DNA from: Trogon surrucura
Taxonomy: Eukaryota > Chordata > Aves > Trogoniformes > Trogonidae
Assembly: GCA_020746105.1 (NCBI GenBank)
Contig: CM036629.1
Coordinates: 2,611,501-2,675,500 of the forward strand
Direction: 5' to 3'
DNA length: 64,000 nucleotides
A program made the translations under genes and the position numbers. The notes under the pieces were generated by a model that ran no database searches, was not told where the DNA came from, and was given only the letters and a program-made list of their open reading frames with translations. This document shows positions 1-11,900 of this stretch, piece by piece (position 1 is the first letter of the stretch; every line of letters starts with the position of its first letter).

Positions 1-2761
1 GAGACCTGACTTGAATTACAGAGCATGACACGGCTGGCAGCCTGGCCGTGATTAAAAACCAGAAGTGGAAGGTGCAGGGGAGCTCTGCAGCTTTCGGGGT
101 GTGGGGTGGATGAGCTGGGCAGATCTGCTATCTTAATTAGCGGTGGTTTGTGGGGTTGGGGAGTCGTGGGTGCCGATCCCCCCGCCTCTGGGAACCTCTT
201 CGAAGGGTTTCGTGGCAGCAGGAGGAGGAAATGTTCGCAGCCGCCTGCGCGAACGGGAGGCCCCGAGGAGGAAACGCTGCAGACTGGGCTGGGGAAAATC
301 CCAACCTCCTTGTGCAAAACCCGAGGCTCAAGATGGGGATTAAATCCCGGGTAAACCCGGGGTTCTCCCATCCCTCTCCTGCCCCAGACCTTTCGTGCCT
401 CGTCGCTGTCTCGTGCAAGAGCGCAGCGAGTCCAGGCGGCTTTAGCAGCGCAGGGTTTGACGTGTAGGAGAAAACCTTCCTGACACCCTCCATAAAAGAC
501 TTAAATGTTGAGCTAATTAGCTATTTTACTAGCAAGCAGCTCTGGGTGATAATGTCTATGGCAGTTTAGTGGCTGATTGCCTCTTGCAGCACCAACACAG
601 CACAGGTTTAGACGATTATCTTTTTTTGTTTGTTTCCCCTTTATACAAATCTCTGCAAATCCCCTCCTTTGCCTTGCATCTGCCCTGAAGCGCGGCCGAT
701 AAAACCAGAGACTTTCCCAGCCTCAGCCCGTCTCCTGGGCTGAAGGAGGATGATATTAAACTTGAAACAAATTACATTGTGCATTCGAGTGAGGATGCTC
801 GAGCGCATTTTCTTTTCCTAATGACGGAGGCAGTGGGAATTGCAGCACCATTAATTCCTCCTTTTGCCTCCCGCGAGCTGTCAGCGCGGCATTCCCCCCC
901 TCCCCTAGTAACCGCATCCAGCGGGTCGGATGCTCTTCTGTGGCCTCAGCACCTTTTGTGCAAGCTGAGTGACGAAAAATAACCGGAGCAGCCCGGGAAG
1001 CGCCGCGGGGCGAAGCCGGGAGCCGCAGGAAGCGGCAGGGATGCAGGGTTTGCAGCGAGCTCCGAAGGAGCCAGCTCGGCCCCAGCATCCAGGGCCGCTG
1101 TTTCCTGCAGCGTTTCCTTCTGTTTTGTGCCTTTTGAACCTTTCGGGGTTTCTCGCTGTTGGAGGGCGAGGAGATGGGGCGGCTGCTGGGCTTTAAAGCG
1201 TTTCCAGCCTGGAGGAAGATCAGCCACTCTGCCGGCTCTCAGGATGGGAAACTGCTGCTTGGAGGACAATAAAGGTTATTAAATGTCAGGGAGAAATAAA
1301 GCCACATTTTTCTGCTAGTTTTCTTTTTTTTTTGTTTTTTTCCTCCCTGGCTGAACTGGTTTGCAGGCGCTTTGCGCCGCAGTCGCGACAGTGGGACGTG
1401 GGACCGGGGGCTCAGCACCAACTGCCTCAGGGCATCCCATCGATTTTGGATTCAGGATGGGAGGGGGTGTTACTCTTTGAGCACTTTGGCCTCAATCCAG
1501 GGACCCGCAGACCCAGAATTTACGCAAGGGCAGAGTACAATGGCTGTATTCCCTTCAAAGCTTGGCAAGGGTTTGACTCATGCTCTGGGATACAGGATGC
1601 ATGCAGCCACCTCCGCCGCCGGCTGCTAACGCTGCTCCGACCCTTTGCAGAGCGCAGGGGTGTCCGTGACGGCACGGGAGGCGGTGACACTGGCTTTGCT
1701 GGCCTTCGCCACACCTCTTCTCCCATCCCAGTGCCCTCCTGGCTCAGGACTAGCAACAGGTCTTTCCAGTTCTACCTCGGCACTACCTGGGGCTGCATTT
1801 CAGCACATAGACCCCTTCTGGAGCTCCCACCACGGCTTGTGGGGTGCATCAGGGCAGCACCCGGGGAGAGGGAAAAGCACCGAGTGCTTTGACCAGCTTG
1901 CCTTGTTTATCTTCTATTTCGGCAGTCGTAGCTTTAATTAGTCATCGTGCAACGGGTAAACGCTTGCAAAGCTGTCCCCATAACACCGGGCTGCAGGACC
2001 GAGCTCACCAGGGGCATCGCCAGCTGGAAGGAGCAGTCCCCGGGAGCCAGCACCCACGGGTTGAAGGTAAAAAACAAATTGGTGCTGAGGGGATCCCTAG
2101 GGAGCAGGCTGGGGCTGGAGCAGCCCCCCCATAGGGCTCCCGGAGGGTGGGCATCCACCTGCGGCACGGCTGATCCCACCTGGGATTGAAGCCGCTGGAT
2201 TCTGTGGGGAGAAAATCTGGGGTGCTGGCCCGCACCCCGCGAGGCAAGAAGAAGGTGAGGAATGGCAGAAGTTGGGGAGTTTGGCATAGTTTGGATATCA
2301 GGTAGGTTTTTTTTCAGACTGTGAGCAGGATGAGCTCTAGTTTCAATGGCCAATGGTCAAAGCACAGCTCCCGTGATATCCCAAATCACAGCATCTCCCT
2401 TGCTCCCCCTCAGCACCGCTGTGACGCTTCTCCCTGTATTTTTACCTCTGCCGTGCCGCTGCCTCGCTCTCCATTTTAACAGATGGCTGGAGTGACAATT
2501 ACTGCCTCGAAAGACTGTATTTATAAATTCCTTGTTGGGCTGTTATCCGGCATGTGACAGAGCTTTACACAAACAGAGAGCTAAGAGTCACTGCTGGCTG
2601 TTGTAACTGGAAAGGAAATTATGGCACGCAAAGCACTTCAAGAGAGCGTGACGAGTTTTGCCATGGCAGCAGCTTTGGTGAGCGCATGTAAAATGAGTTT
2701 ACTTTGTGTAAATTTGGGGGATGTTAACAAATAGTCACCTGGGAGTGACTGACACTGGCTG
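1..2761. other. Intergenic, no gene recognised
   Basis: GC-rich unique DNA with no exon I can recognise in either strand. Two AT-richer patches stand out, at about 500-600 (TAAT motifs, including CTAATTAG near 515) and about 2,455-2,700. They read like vertebrate non-coding regulatory DNA rather than coding sequence. Short open frames here show no family resemblance. Confidence 0.5.
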
Positions 2762-2762
2762 G

Positions 2763-2818
2763 CATCCCATCCCATCCCATCCCATCCCATCCCATCCCAT
2801 CCCATCCCATCCCACCCC
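2763..2818. repeat. (CATCC)n microsatellite
   Basis: About ten near-perfect tandem copies of the pentamer CATCC, degenerating at the right end to CACCCCGTCC. Related degenerate pentamers (CCATCCCGCTCC) resume at about 3,070 beyond the CR1 copy, so the LINE appears to have landed inside or at the edge of the array. Confidence 0.95.
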
Positions 2819-2828
2819 GTCCAATCCC

Positions 2829-3064
2829 CATGACATCAGGCGGAGGTTTCGATTGGATATTAAGAAAAATTTCTTTACTGAAAGAGTGGTGAGATATTGG
2901 CACAGGCTGTCCAGGGTAGTGGTGGAGTTGCAAGCCTTGGAAATGTTTAAAAAACTTGTAGAAGTGGCACTTCAGGACATGGTTTAGTAGTGGTATTGGG
3001 TTGGCAGTTGGACTTGATGATCTTAGAAGTCTTTTCCAACCTTCATGATTCTATAGTTCTACCT
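2829..3064 (+). mobile_element. CR1 LINE 3' fragment, plus orientation
   Basis: A 5'-truncated chicken-repeat-1 LINE tail of about 230 bp. The recognisable CR1 order is present: GGATATTAAGAAAAATTTC, then the 'GTGGTGGAGT' block, 'GACATGGTTTAGT', 'GGACTTGATGATCTTAGA' and a terminus ATTCTATAGTTCT, a degraded form of the CR1 octamer tail. Only the 3' end is present, with no reverse transcriptase frame. The 11-bp word CGTCCAATCCC lies on both sides (2,818-2,828 and 3,065-3,075), a possible target-site duplication. Confidence 0.93.
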
Positions 3065-3076
3065 CGTCCAATCCCA

Positions 3077-6000
3077 TCCCGCTCCATTCCACTGGAAGGA
3101 GCACACAGCATTGCGGAGGGCTGCGAGAATAGCTCCTGGAATTAATTTAATTGCTTTTATCTTCTTGGATATTGTGAGTTTGGAAGTTCTTAATGCAGAG
3201 CAACTAGGGATGGGGTTCCCTGGGGATGGTGTGATTCCCTGTCTGGCCCTCACTGGGCACTGCCTGCTGCTGACTGGGAAGGGCAATGGTGATGCCCAGT
3301 GCTCTGGGCTGCACGGTGAGGGTTGCAGAGGATGCTGGAGATAAATCAACCAGAACCTTTGGGCGGGACAACCAGGAGAGCAGCGAACTCTGCAGTGAGG
3401 TTACACCTAAGCAGGGTGCTCAGGGTGAGGTGGCCTGCTCAGGAATCCACGTGTTTTGTCAGAATTTGGAAATAAAAGCCGGAAAATTGCATTTATAACT
3501 CTGCCAGCATGTCGTGCCCTCAGCATCCGTGTTGCCGGGCTCGAGTCATCTGCACCATCTTGCTGGTGACCTTCCTTTCTATGCCGTGGCCGCCAGCATC
3601 TCCCCAGCATCCCCTGCACTCATCCTGTGCTGCTCAGGTCCAAATGGGGACCATGGGGCTGCCATGAGCTCCTCTCTCTCATGCATGGGGTGGCGATGGA
3701 GGACAGGTGGGATCAAACCATCTTCATTTTTTTCTAGCTCCACCGCTGCGGGTGCTCCCTGGGTCGCTTGCCGTGCTCCCAGGAGATGGTTTACCAGGAA
3801 GGGAGAGGATAAAGAGCAGCGTTTGGGGAATTATTTAAACTGCAGGTGCAGCAGGAGCTCTTTCCCGGGGCTGTCTCTCCATGCAGCCAGCAATGGTGTG
3901 TCTGCAGGCCCCAGCTAGTTCTGTATTAGAGCATTTGGTGGAGCTGAACGTGATTTGGGCATCTTTGCAGGGAAAGCACAGGGAGACAAGCCCTGCTGCT
4001 GTTGCTCAAGCTCATGTCAGCCTGGCCATCCGCCTGAGAAGGCATTATAAATAGGTTCGGCTGCTTTCCTTTTCCGTGGCATAATTTTTTGGTGCTCTGC
4101 AGATTACGACGAGGCTGAGGGTAATTGTAACACCTTTGTCCTAACAAGCCGATGCCTGCTTCCCTAACACACGTGCTGTAGCAGGTGTTTGCTAAATGAG
4201 AGGACCCCAGTGAGACACGGGAAGGGTTGTTTCCTCCCCAAAAGAAGTCAGCACCAAGGAGATGCATGTCCTTGGCAGCCCTTGGCAAGCTCTGCTTTGC
4301 TCAGCAGAGTGCAGCTGTGTCCCCCTGGCATGGGATCCAGCTATGGGGTTCCCCCAGGGAGGGCAGAGCATCACCCGAACTGACGTTCATCACCCCTGTG
4401 CTCCAGCACCTTCTGCTCTGCGTCAACAATGTGCCGAGTTGCTGTGTTTTTGGGGCTCGTTTTGTAACCTGGATCCCAGCTGTGATTTACTGGGGCAAGC
4501 TGGAGGTCAGCGTGGGGCTCGTCCCCTCTGGCACTTCCACTGTGTCTGTCCACGATGGAGAAAATCATGTTTTAAACCACATAAACACCCAGCAAAGGAG
4601 AAGGTGCTCGGCAGTGCCTGGCTGTGCTCACATCAGTTACAGTCAGCGCAGGGGTGATGGTTTCCCACACTTGGACCTGTGGTTTGGGATGTGCCAGTGG
4701 GGTGTGCAAGCTGGGATCTGTGTCCTTAGATACTTCCACAAACGTGGAAAAGGGAGCTCTGGTGATCTCTGGATCCGAGATCCAACCCGGAATAAGGAAA
4801 CGAGAGGATTTTCCCAACAGTTGTGCAAATAGGGGCGTTCAGTACGGGAGGGTCCAACTTAATGCCATAAACCAGATTGGATTAGGAAGGATTTGCAGAG
4901 GGCCAGTCTGGAAGAGCGGCTTATTTAGGTTTTTAGCAGCCGTGTCACAACCATATGTGCTGTCGCAACGCGCTGTTGCGTTGCGCGCTCGCGTTGGGGT
5001 GTTGGGTTTGAAGGGCTCCGTGAGCAGCCAGCAACTCCCGGGCTGGGCAAACGGGACAGGGTGCGAGGTGGCCACGGGAGGGTGGTCCTGGCTGTGCAAG
5101 GGCATGGCAGGACATGGCTAGATAAGCACCAGGAACCCGACGTCTTCCTCGTCTTGTGAGTCTGAACCAAATCCCTCAGCCCCCTGAGATGGTGGAGGGT
5201 GAGTATCCTTCGGGGCTCAGATGGTTTCACGCTGAGGTGGGTCTCTTTAATGCAAATTAACTTCTTGTTATTTGGCGGTGAAGGGTCTTGTTGCCTCTGT
5301 CCCACTCCACCAGCTTTTGCTGTGCTCTGGGTGGGCTCGTGGGCACGGCCAGCTGTGGCAGAGGAGCTGCCCCTCTTTTATGGGGTTCACCTCACACACA
5401 TTTGCACGCGGCGCCTGGACTTGGGGGCTTTTCTCAGAGCTTTTGCTTCATTTGTCCTTGCTCTTGCTCTGCCCCCCATTCCTTATAGCAGGATTTTGCA
5501 TCACATCCTTCTGTCTTTGAAGCAAAAAAATTGCCCAATGCTGTAGTAACTTCCACAAAAGAGTTGCTTCCCCTTGTAGCTGATGAGAAGGTGGGGATGT
5601 CACCCTCTGCTCAGCACCGATTCCTCTTCTCTGCCTCCCTCCTGATGCCAGAGAACCGTTCCTGGCAGATGTGAGCTTGGCTTTCTCACTGCTGCTGGAG
5701 TCGTGATCAGGGAAGGAAAAGAGGCCACATACCGTGTGAGACAGACACAGCCACCCCCAGAGCCTTTGTCTCGGAAAAAGGGACGAATATCCACGTCAAT
5801 CCAGAGCCGCGGTCCCAGCGCCGGTGGGTCTCTTGGGTGCCCACGGGCTCCCCGCAAACACAGCGAGGAGGGTGCTGGAGAGTGGACGTGGTGGTGGGAG
5901 ATGGGTCTTGGCTGAGGAGAGTGGTCTTTCCCCCAGGAAGATGTTTTTTTTGGAGGGGGGGCACCGCTGTGGAGAGCTTTCCGGAGCGCTTGGAATGTTT

Positions 6001-7640
6001 CAAACATCTCATACGGGTGCAGGTGGGTTAATAACCCGACCTGAACCTTGGTGGAGATGGGCTGCCCTCCTCCTTGGCTGCTTCCAGCCGAGGCAGAATC
6101 ATGGGCGGATGCTCTCCCGGCACCCCAGGGCCTCTCCTTTCCTTGTTGAAGTGAATCATTCCTGGGGAGGGCTGGGAGTTACCGAAGAAGGTGGAGCAGG
6201 AACCAAATCACCCATGTCCAGTGCTGGTGCTGGAGGCTGGGTGTGGTTCCGTGCTGGCGCCGCCGGGGATTCCGTCTCCTGTGCTCCCGTGCAAACCCAA
6301 GGTCGAGGGCAGAAGCGACAGATGAAAAACACGACCTGCAAGTCAGGCTTTAAAGATCATGTGAAAACCCAGCTAGCAGCAAGGGGAAGGCAGTGAAACC
6401 TTCACCGATGTGTTATATAAAAATGGGGGATCGGGGGTGTGTTTTTACATGTCACTTGCAATTTCTGCAGTCTGACTTAATTACAATAATCACCCTCAGC
6501 AGACAGTCAATTAGTAACGCTCTCGGCTATCTGCTGAGCTCAAACTTCGCGTCGCAAAGGCGTTGTTTCCTCCGTGGGCTGACATGCGGGGGCGGGCAGG
6601 CAGCACCCCCTCCTCGTGGGGACGGACGGGGCGTTGAGCAGTTTCGCGCTAATTGGCACCATCCGAGCTCTGCTGATGGGGATGCTCCGTGGCAGGAGTG
6701 ACTCATGCATCTCTCTCCTTCCTGCATGGCATAGAAGGACTGGAAAGCCACGTGGGGAGGTTTTTGACTCTCTTCCAAGGGTGCCCTTGTGCTGCAGTGT
6801 CAGGGTTGAGCTGTGTCGGGGATGCCGCAGCACCAGTCCTGGCAATATTTCCCTGGGTTCATAAAATTTGCTCCTCAAGAGTCATCCCCTGTGGCGTCTC
6901 CTGGAGGGAGGGAAGATGCCGATGTTACAGCCAAGCTTGGTTTTTGCTCTCCCATGGGTAGAAGCGCAGGATTGGATGTGGCTGATGGTCTTTTGGGGTG
7001 TCCTGGGATGGGTCCCTGCCTGAGGGAGATGCTCTGACCCAGGAATATGGAAAGGGGATCAGCTCTGAGTTGAGGTGATGCTGAAGCGGGGAGAATAAGC
7101 AGGACCGGGGATGCTGTGCTGACATGAGGGGGTTCCAGCCTCCCCTCATTGTCATGGGGTCATGCTGGGCAGCGCTGCAGAGCTGGAGGGGGCTGCTGCT
7201 CCCCTAAAGGCACCCCTGCTTTGGAGACCATGTTGGGTTAATGCAGGCAGTGGCTGGCCAAGTGACAGGGTCCCTTGGGGAACCTGAGACGCCCCGACAG
7301 AGGCTGACAAGGGTGGAGATGGAAGGGTTAGGTTGCCTCCTCTACTCGGTCATCTGCTTCTCTTTGTATCAGAGACTCCCTGTTGTTGTGAGCACCCTGA
7401 AATTGCCACTCTGGCATGTAACACCCCCTGTGAGACATCTCTCCCACGGGTCTCACCCTTTTCCTCTCTCCCATCTCCTGCCATGAAACCCATGGAGCTT
7501 TTTCTCCGGTGCTGCCAAGGGAGAAACCGTCAGGAGTCCACTGACTCTGCCCTCCGGGCAAGCAATAATTCCCCCAAGTGCTGCCCTTGTCCTGCCACAC
7601 GCTGCACTGCTGCTCTCACACGGTTTCTCCTCTCCCTCTG
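3077..7640. other. Intergenic, no gene recognised
   Basis: Unique DNA with no supported gene. Most open frames are short and lack splice context. An AT-rich block at about 6,470-6,545 has three TAAT/ATTA homeodomain-type cores (ACTTAATTAC, TCAATTAGTA) in otherwise GC-rich surroundings and is a candidate regulatory element. Confidence 0.45.
6470..6545. promoter_or_regulatory. Candidate conserved non-coding element
   Basis: This TAAT-rich block includes CTTAATTACAATAATC and CAGTCAATTAGTAACG, flanked by GC-rich DNA. The composition is what vertebrate developmental enhancers often show. There is no direct evidence of function; the call rests only on base composition and homeodomain-core density. 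Confidence 0.25.
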
Positions 7641-7822
7641 ATTCACAGAATCACAGAATCACAGAATGGCCCAGGCTGGAAGGGACCTTAGAGATCATCT
7701 AATCCAACCTCCCTGTCATGGGCAGGGACGCCCCTCAACTAGATCGGGCAGCACATGAGGACCAAACGGGAATCGAACCCGTGACCTTTGGTGTTTCAGC
7801 CCCACACTCAACCAAGTCTCAT
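7641..7822 (-). mobile_element. tRNA-Ile/CR1 SINE (TguSINE1-like), minus orientation
   Basis: Read on the minus strand, a tRNA-derived head is followed by a CR1 3' tail. The head has a B box (GGTTCGATTCC) inside a perfect T-arm, ACGGG-TTCGATT-CCCGT, and aligns with tRNA-Ile (compare GGTTGAGTGTGGGGCT with GGTTAGAGCGTGGTGCT). The tail carries the CR1 'GGATTAGATGATCTCTAAGG' block and ends in three ATTCTGTG octamers, on the plus strand CACAGAATCACAGAATCACAGAA at 7,644. The head appears truncated by roughly 10 nt at its 5' end. SINEs of this build (TguSINE1) are known from songbirds, so it is a lineage clue. Confidence 0.8.
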
Positions 7823-8159
7823 TATTTCCCCCCCTCCCAGAGTGGCTCATCTGGAGAGGAGCAGAGCAGCTAACTCACCATCCTCGGGGGGCTGAGGGAT
7901 GGGGCAGCTTAAAAACCATCTAAACGTGATGGAAAGGGCTGGAGACGGGAGACCTCACCTAATTTTGCTTTGTATTTTGGATGCAGGGGCTTGGACAGGC
8001 AGGTTTTGGAAGGGATGTTTGATGAGGAATCCTGCCCGCTGCAGAAAAGGGGCCGGCACAGCAGTGGGGAGATGCCCTGGCTCTGCCGGCCGTGTGAAAA
8101 CGGCACAATGAGCTTTTTTTTTTTCTTTTTTTTTCCTCTCTCCTTCCCATTTATTCTTC

Positions 8160-8960
8160 TTTTTTAACCCCGCTCCGAGCCGCCGCCGCAGCCAGCCGGG
8201 CTCTCCGCGCAGCCGCGCGTGCCTGCGTGGGCAGCGCGGGGAGGGCGGGGACGGGGACGGAGGGGGGGACACAGACACGCGCGATGCGCTCGAGCTCCGC
8301 GCGCGGGGAGGGTCCCCTGGTCCCCGCGTCGCCCGCTGCCCGCCGCGCCGCCCCCAGCCTCGCCGGATGCCGCTGACCCGCCGAGGCGTGCCGAGGCTCC
8401 CGCGGGCAGGTAAAAGCAACGGGAGAGGAGGAGGGAAGGCGGCGACTGCGGGGAGGGGAGGGGGGGACACCCGCACACCGGCTCCGCCGTGACCCCGCGG
8501 GAGGACAGGCCTCGGCACCGCAGCTGGGCTTTCCCCTCGCTCCCAGCTTTAATCCATCTTCTTTCCCCATCTCACGTCGGGAGGTGAGAACCCGTTTTCC
8601 GGCTGTCCAGCCGCCGAGGGATCGCTGTCTCCTCTTTAAACTCACCGCTCGGATGCGTTCCGGGTAGGATGGAGGGTCCATCAGCGAACAGCTTCGTCCG
8701 CGGTACCGCGCCGGCTGCGTTTTTAACCCCGCACCCAGTAGCAGACACTGGGGGGAAGCATCTCCCACGGGATGGGGGGTGCTGAGCGTGTTCGGGCCGG
8801 GGGAAACCCTCCCGTGCCCCTCGGGGGAGCTCGTTTCCTAAATAGAGCCCTGCCCGCGGGATCCCTAGGTTGCAATTTTGCCGGGGATTGCTCCGTTTCG
8901 GGGTTCCCCGGGGATGCGGGTGGGGAGGGGGGGGCGGTGAGGAAGCTGGGCTGCTGGCGA
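8160..8960 (+). promoter_or_regulatory. KIAA0513: CpG island, probable KIAA0513 promoter
   Basis: This is the strongest CpG-dense stretch in the window (for example GCGCGCGGGGAGGG and CGCCGCGCCGCC near 8,300-8,350). It contains a GGGCGGGG Sp1-type box at 8,243-8,250 with GGGGACGGGGACGG beside it and no TATA box that I can see. It lies 5.5 kb upstream of the first coding exon of the only well-supported gene, on the correct side. Dispersed initiation from a CpG-island promoter would be typical for a broadly or neurally expressed gene. Confidence 0.65.
8165..8409 (+). other. KIAA0513: Candidate KIAA0513 5' UTR exon 1
   Basis: A GC-rich segment in the CpG island ends in a good donor, GGGCAG|GTAAAA (GT at 8,410-8,411). 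The start is only a guess. It would splice over 5.5 kb to the strong acceptor at 13,889. An ATG at 8,367 opens a frame (MPLTRRGVPRLPRA) that would cross that junction and stop at 13,901-13,903, giving an 18-codon upstream ORF. The exon itself is inferred from the donor and CpG context; no transcript evidence is available. Confidence 0.4.
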
Positions 8961-11900
8961 GCGTTAAAGGAGAAGCCGCTGCTCGGCACAAAAGCCGGTC
9001 TTACGCAGCGCAAGGTCTATTCAAGAGACGTTTAATTCTCTTCTGAAGTCCAGGCGGATGGGGAGCTGCCATCTGGTGTCTGATGGCAGCGAGAGGAAAG
9101 GGCTCGCTGCAAAACGGGGGCAAGCGGGGACCTCGCCGGGCTTCAGATCGTCCTGAAACGACTCCGGTATTAAAGCTGAACGAGCTGGTTTTCCACAGGG
9201 ACCCGTGTGGGTTAATGCCGGCTTTGGGAAGGGGAAGGGTCCTGCCTGCAGCTCGCCCTGTCTCTGGGTCTGGCATGCACCGAGTGCGCTCGGTCTCTGA
9301 GCACAGGTCTCAGCTCACAGCCTCCCTGGTATTCGGGGAATGATTTTTATGGGGTTGCCGAGGCTGTAACTCCTCTGCCTCACGGAGTCAGAGGAGCACG
9401 GCTGCCCTTCAGCCCTGGTGAAACGGGGGAGCGTGTCCTCGCAGAGCAGAGCTGCAGCAGGGACGAGAAAACTCAGCGTGGGGGATTTTCAGCTCCCTGG
9501 AATCCCAGTGCTTGTTTAAGCAAGGAGGGTTTGTGCGTTCAAATGTGCGCTTCGGGAGGAGGGGTAGGTGCGGTGCCTCCGCTTCGATGGATCCGGCACC
9601 CGACGTGTCCGTGTCCCCCGACTGTGACCTTTCCGCTGGGGTGTTCCCGCTGTGGGAGACACGTGGGGAACAAGACTGACCAGTTCCCTCGGAGGAAACA
9701 GTCCGTTCCCTTACGGCACGGGGAGTTTGCCTTGGCAGAAACAAAGCTTTGCTCGCGGTGCTTTTTGCAAAGCTTTGCCAGACTGGCTCGATGCCTGGCG
9801 GGAACACTTCTCACTGCTGCAGAGGTGCTCTGCCAGGCTGGACCCATGGGTGTGATGGAAGTGAGGTCTCTGCACGGTCTCCCCGGGGAATACCGGTACC
9901 CAGGGATGCTGCGGTGGCCACGGTGTGTCTGTGTCCGACCCTACAGGCCAGCTGCATGATGGGCAATGCAACACTTGGGGGGATCTGGATGAGGGCTTGC
10001 ACTGGGGTGGATGAGGCAAACTTGGATCTCCATGAAAGGCTGCAGCATGGAAAAGTGCCAGCACTGAGAAATGGCACTTTGCCCTGTCCTTCGGACAGCA
10101 ATGACTCCTCGTGTCCTGCCCTGCATTGAGAGGCCAGTGAGGGATTGAGGGAGGTGGGGGTCGGTCTGTTCAACCAAATGACAAGTGATAGGACAAGAGG
10201 AAATGGCCTCAAGTTGCACCAAGGGAAGTTTAGTTTGGATATTAGGAAGAATTTCTTTACTGAAAGGGTTATCGGGCGTTGGAAGGGATTGCCCAGGTCA
10301 GTGGTGGAGTCCCCGTCCCTGGGGGGATTTAAGAGTCAGGTAGACGTCGTGCTTAGGGATATGGTTTAGTTGAGGACTTGTCAGATTAATGGTTGGACTC
10401 AATGATCTTAAAGGTCTTTTCCAGTCTGGGCAATTCTGTGGTTCTGTGGGGCTGCATCTTCTGCGGGGCAGCAGGACATTCAGTGGGAGCAGGTAGCAAT
10501 GCACCGTCCCCCCTCCAGGTGGTTAAACAGGACCCATCCCCTGACACAGCTGGGAAATGGAGATGTGGGACATGTTTAAACCCCCTCCATCACAGAGCTG
10601 GGGCGAGATGCTGCCCATGTGCTGCGGGAGCATCTCTCTCAGCCCTTGCGCAGCTCCTCCGGCTCCGCGCAGTGGCGGGGACGGATGCAGCCCTTGGCAC
10701 AGCGGGGATGCGCTGCTGGAAATCTCGGCAGAGCTCGTGGCTGTGTCAGGATGTGGCAGCCGAAGGAGCAGAGCCGGCTCCTTCAGGCTGTCAAGCTGAG
10801 TCCTGCAAGAATATTTAATCGTGTCTTTTCTCCTTCCCTGGAGCAGCATCTCTGTGCAAATGAGCTGAATGTCCCCAGGGGCTCTCAGAGCTCTTGCACT
10901 ATGTCTTTAGGTGCCAGCCCAGCACCCAGGGAGCAGAAGGATGGGAGGGATGTGCTCTTGTAGCTGTGAGAAGGCAGCCAGAGGTTTTTTTCATTTTAAT
11001 TACAGTTTTTAATCCTGATGACTCCAGGCTGAAGCACCATCTCCGTGTAGGACACAGATGCGTGGGTTCGAGCGCTGTAATGATGCAGGATACTGAGATT
11101 GGATCCAGTTTCCCAGGTGTGAATCGCTGAGGTCCTGCAGCACACCCAACCTCAGTATGTGTAAAAAAGCCCCAGGGGGAAACTCCATACAGGGAGAGCA
11201 TCGTGCCCTCCGTGATAACCATGGGATTCCCTGAAGTCTGTGCTGAGAGCCTTTGTCATGTCCTTTATCATTGCTGTTCTCTGGTCGTGGTCACGCAGCA
11301 TCTCCTGGTGAGGCTTTGGGGGTGATTTGTTTTGCTCGTGTTTCATTTCCCCAGGCTTTGTGAGGAGAAGGAGGAGTTCAACTGCAAAGCTGGACTGGGC
11401 GGTTCTATTACCTGGGAAGGATGTGCTGGGACCAGAGTGGTTGGAGGATGGCAAAACTGTGACATTTCTCTGAAAAAGGGCAGGAAAAAGATCCACCCTC
11501 ATCTCCAGCTCCATTGCTTTTCATCCCAGCTCCTCGGCAGGGGTTGGGGGGTTTTGCCCCATTTTTAGACAGCTGAGACATCACAGGGGTTGATGCAGGT
11601 GGATGAAGCAGCAAAACCGGGTGGTTCTCTCGTTGTGATGGGTTAGAAATTCTGGATTCAAAGGCAGATTGTGGATGAAAGCTGCCTGCACGTGTACATG
11701 CAGCTGTAGGTGCATTGTCTACAGATCTACATTGGCATTTCTTTTTAAGTAAAAACTATACCTTTTCCAAAGTTTCAGGGCACCGGGGGTTTCCTGTGGC
11801 ATCTCCATGCATGGCTCCATCCAACTCATCTCCATGTGGAGATGGAGCCGAAGGCTCAGGCTGCAGGAGCAGCAGTCTCTTGGTTTGTATTTTGGCTATT

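Noticed and set aside
7741-7822. tRNA gene on the minus strand
   Set aside because: The T-arm and B box are perfect, but the anticodon stem is mispaired, the 5' end is truncated and a CR1 tail follows directly. It is the head of a SINE, not a working tRNA gene.
8151-8768. 205-codon minus-strand frame over the CpG island
   Set aside because: GC-rich islands lack stops by composition. The translation is Arg/Pro/Ala low complexity with no family resemblance.
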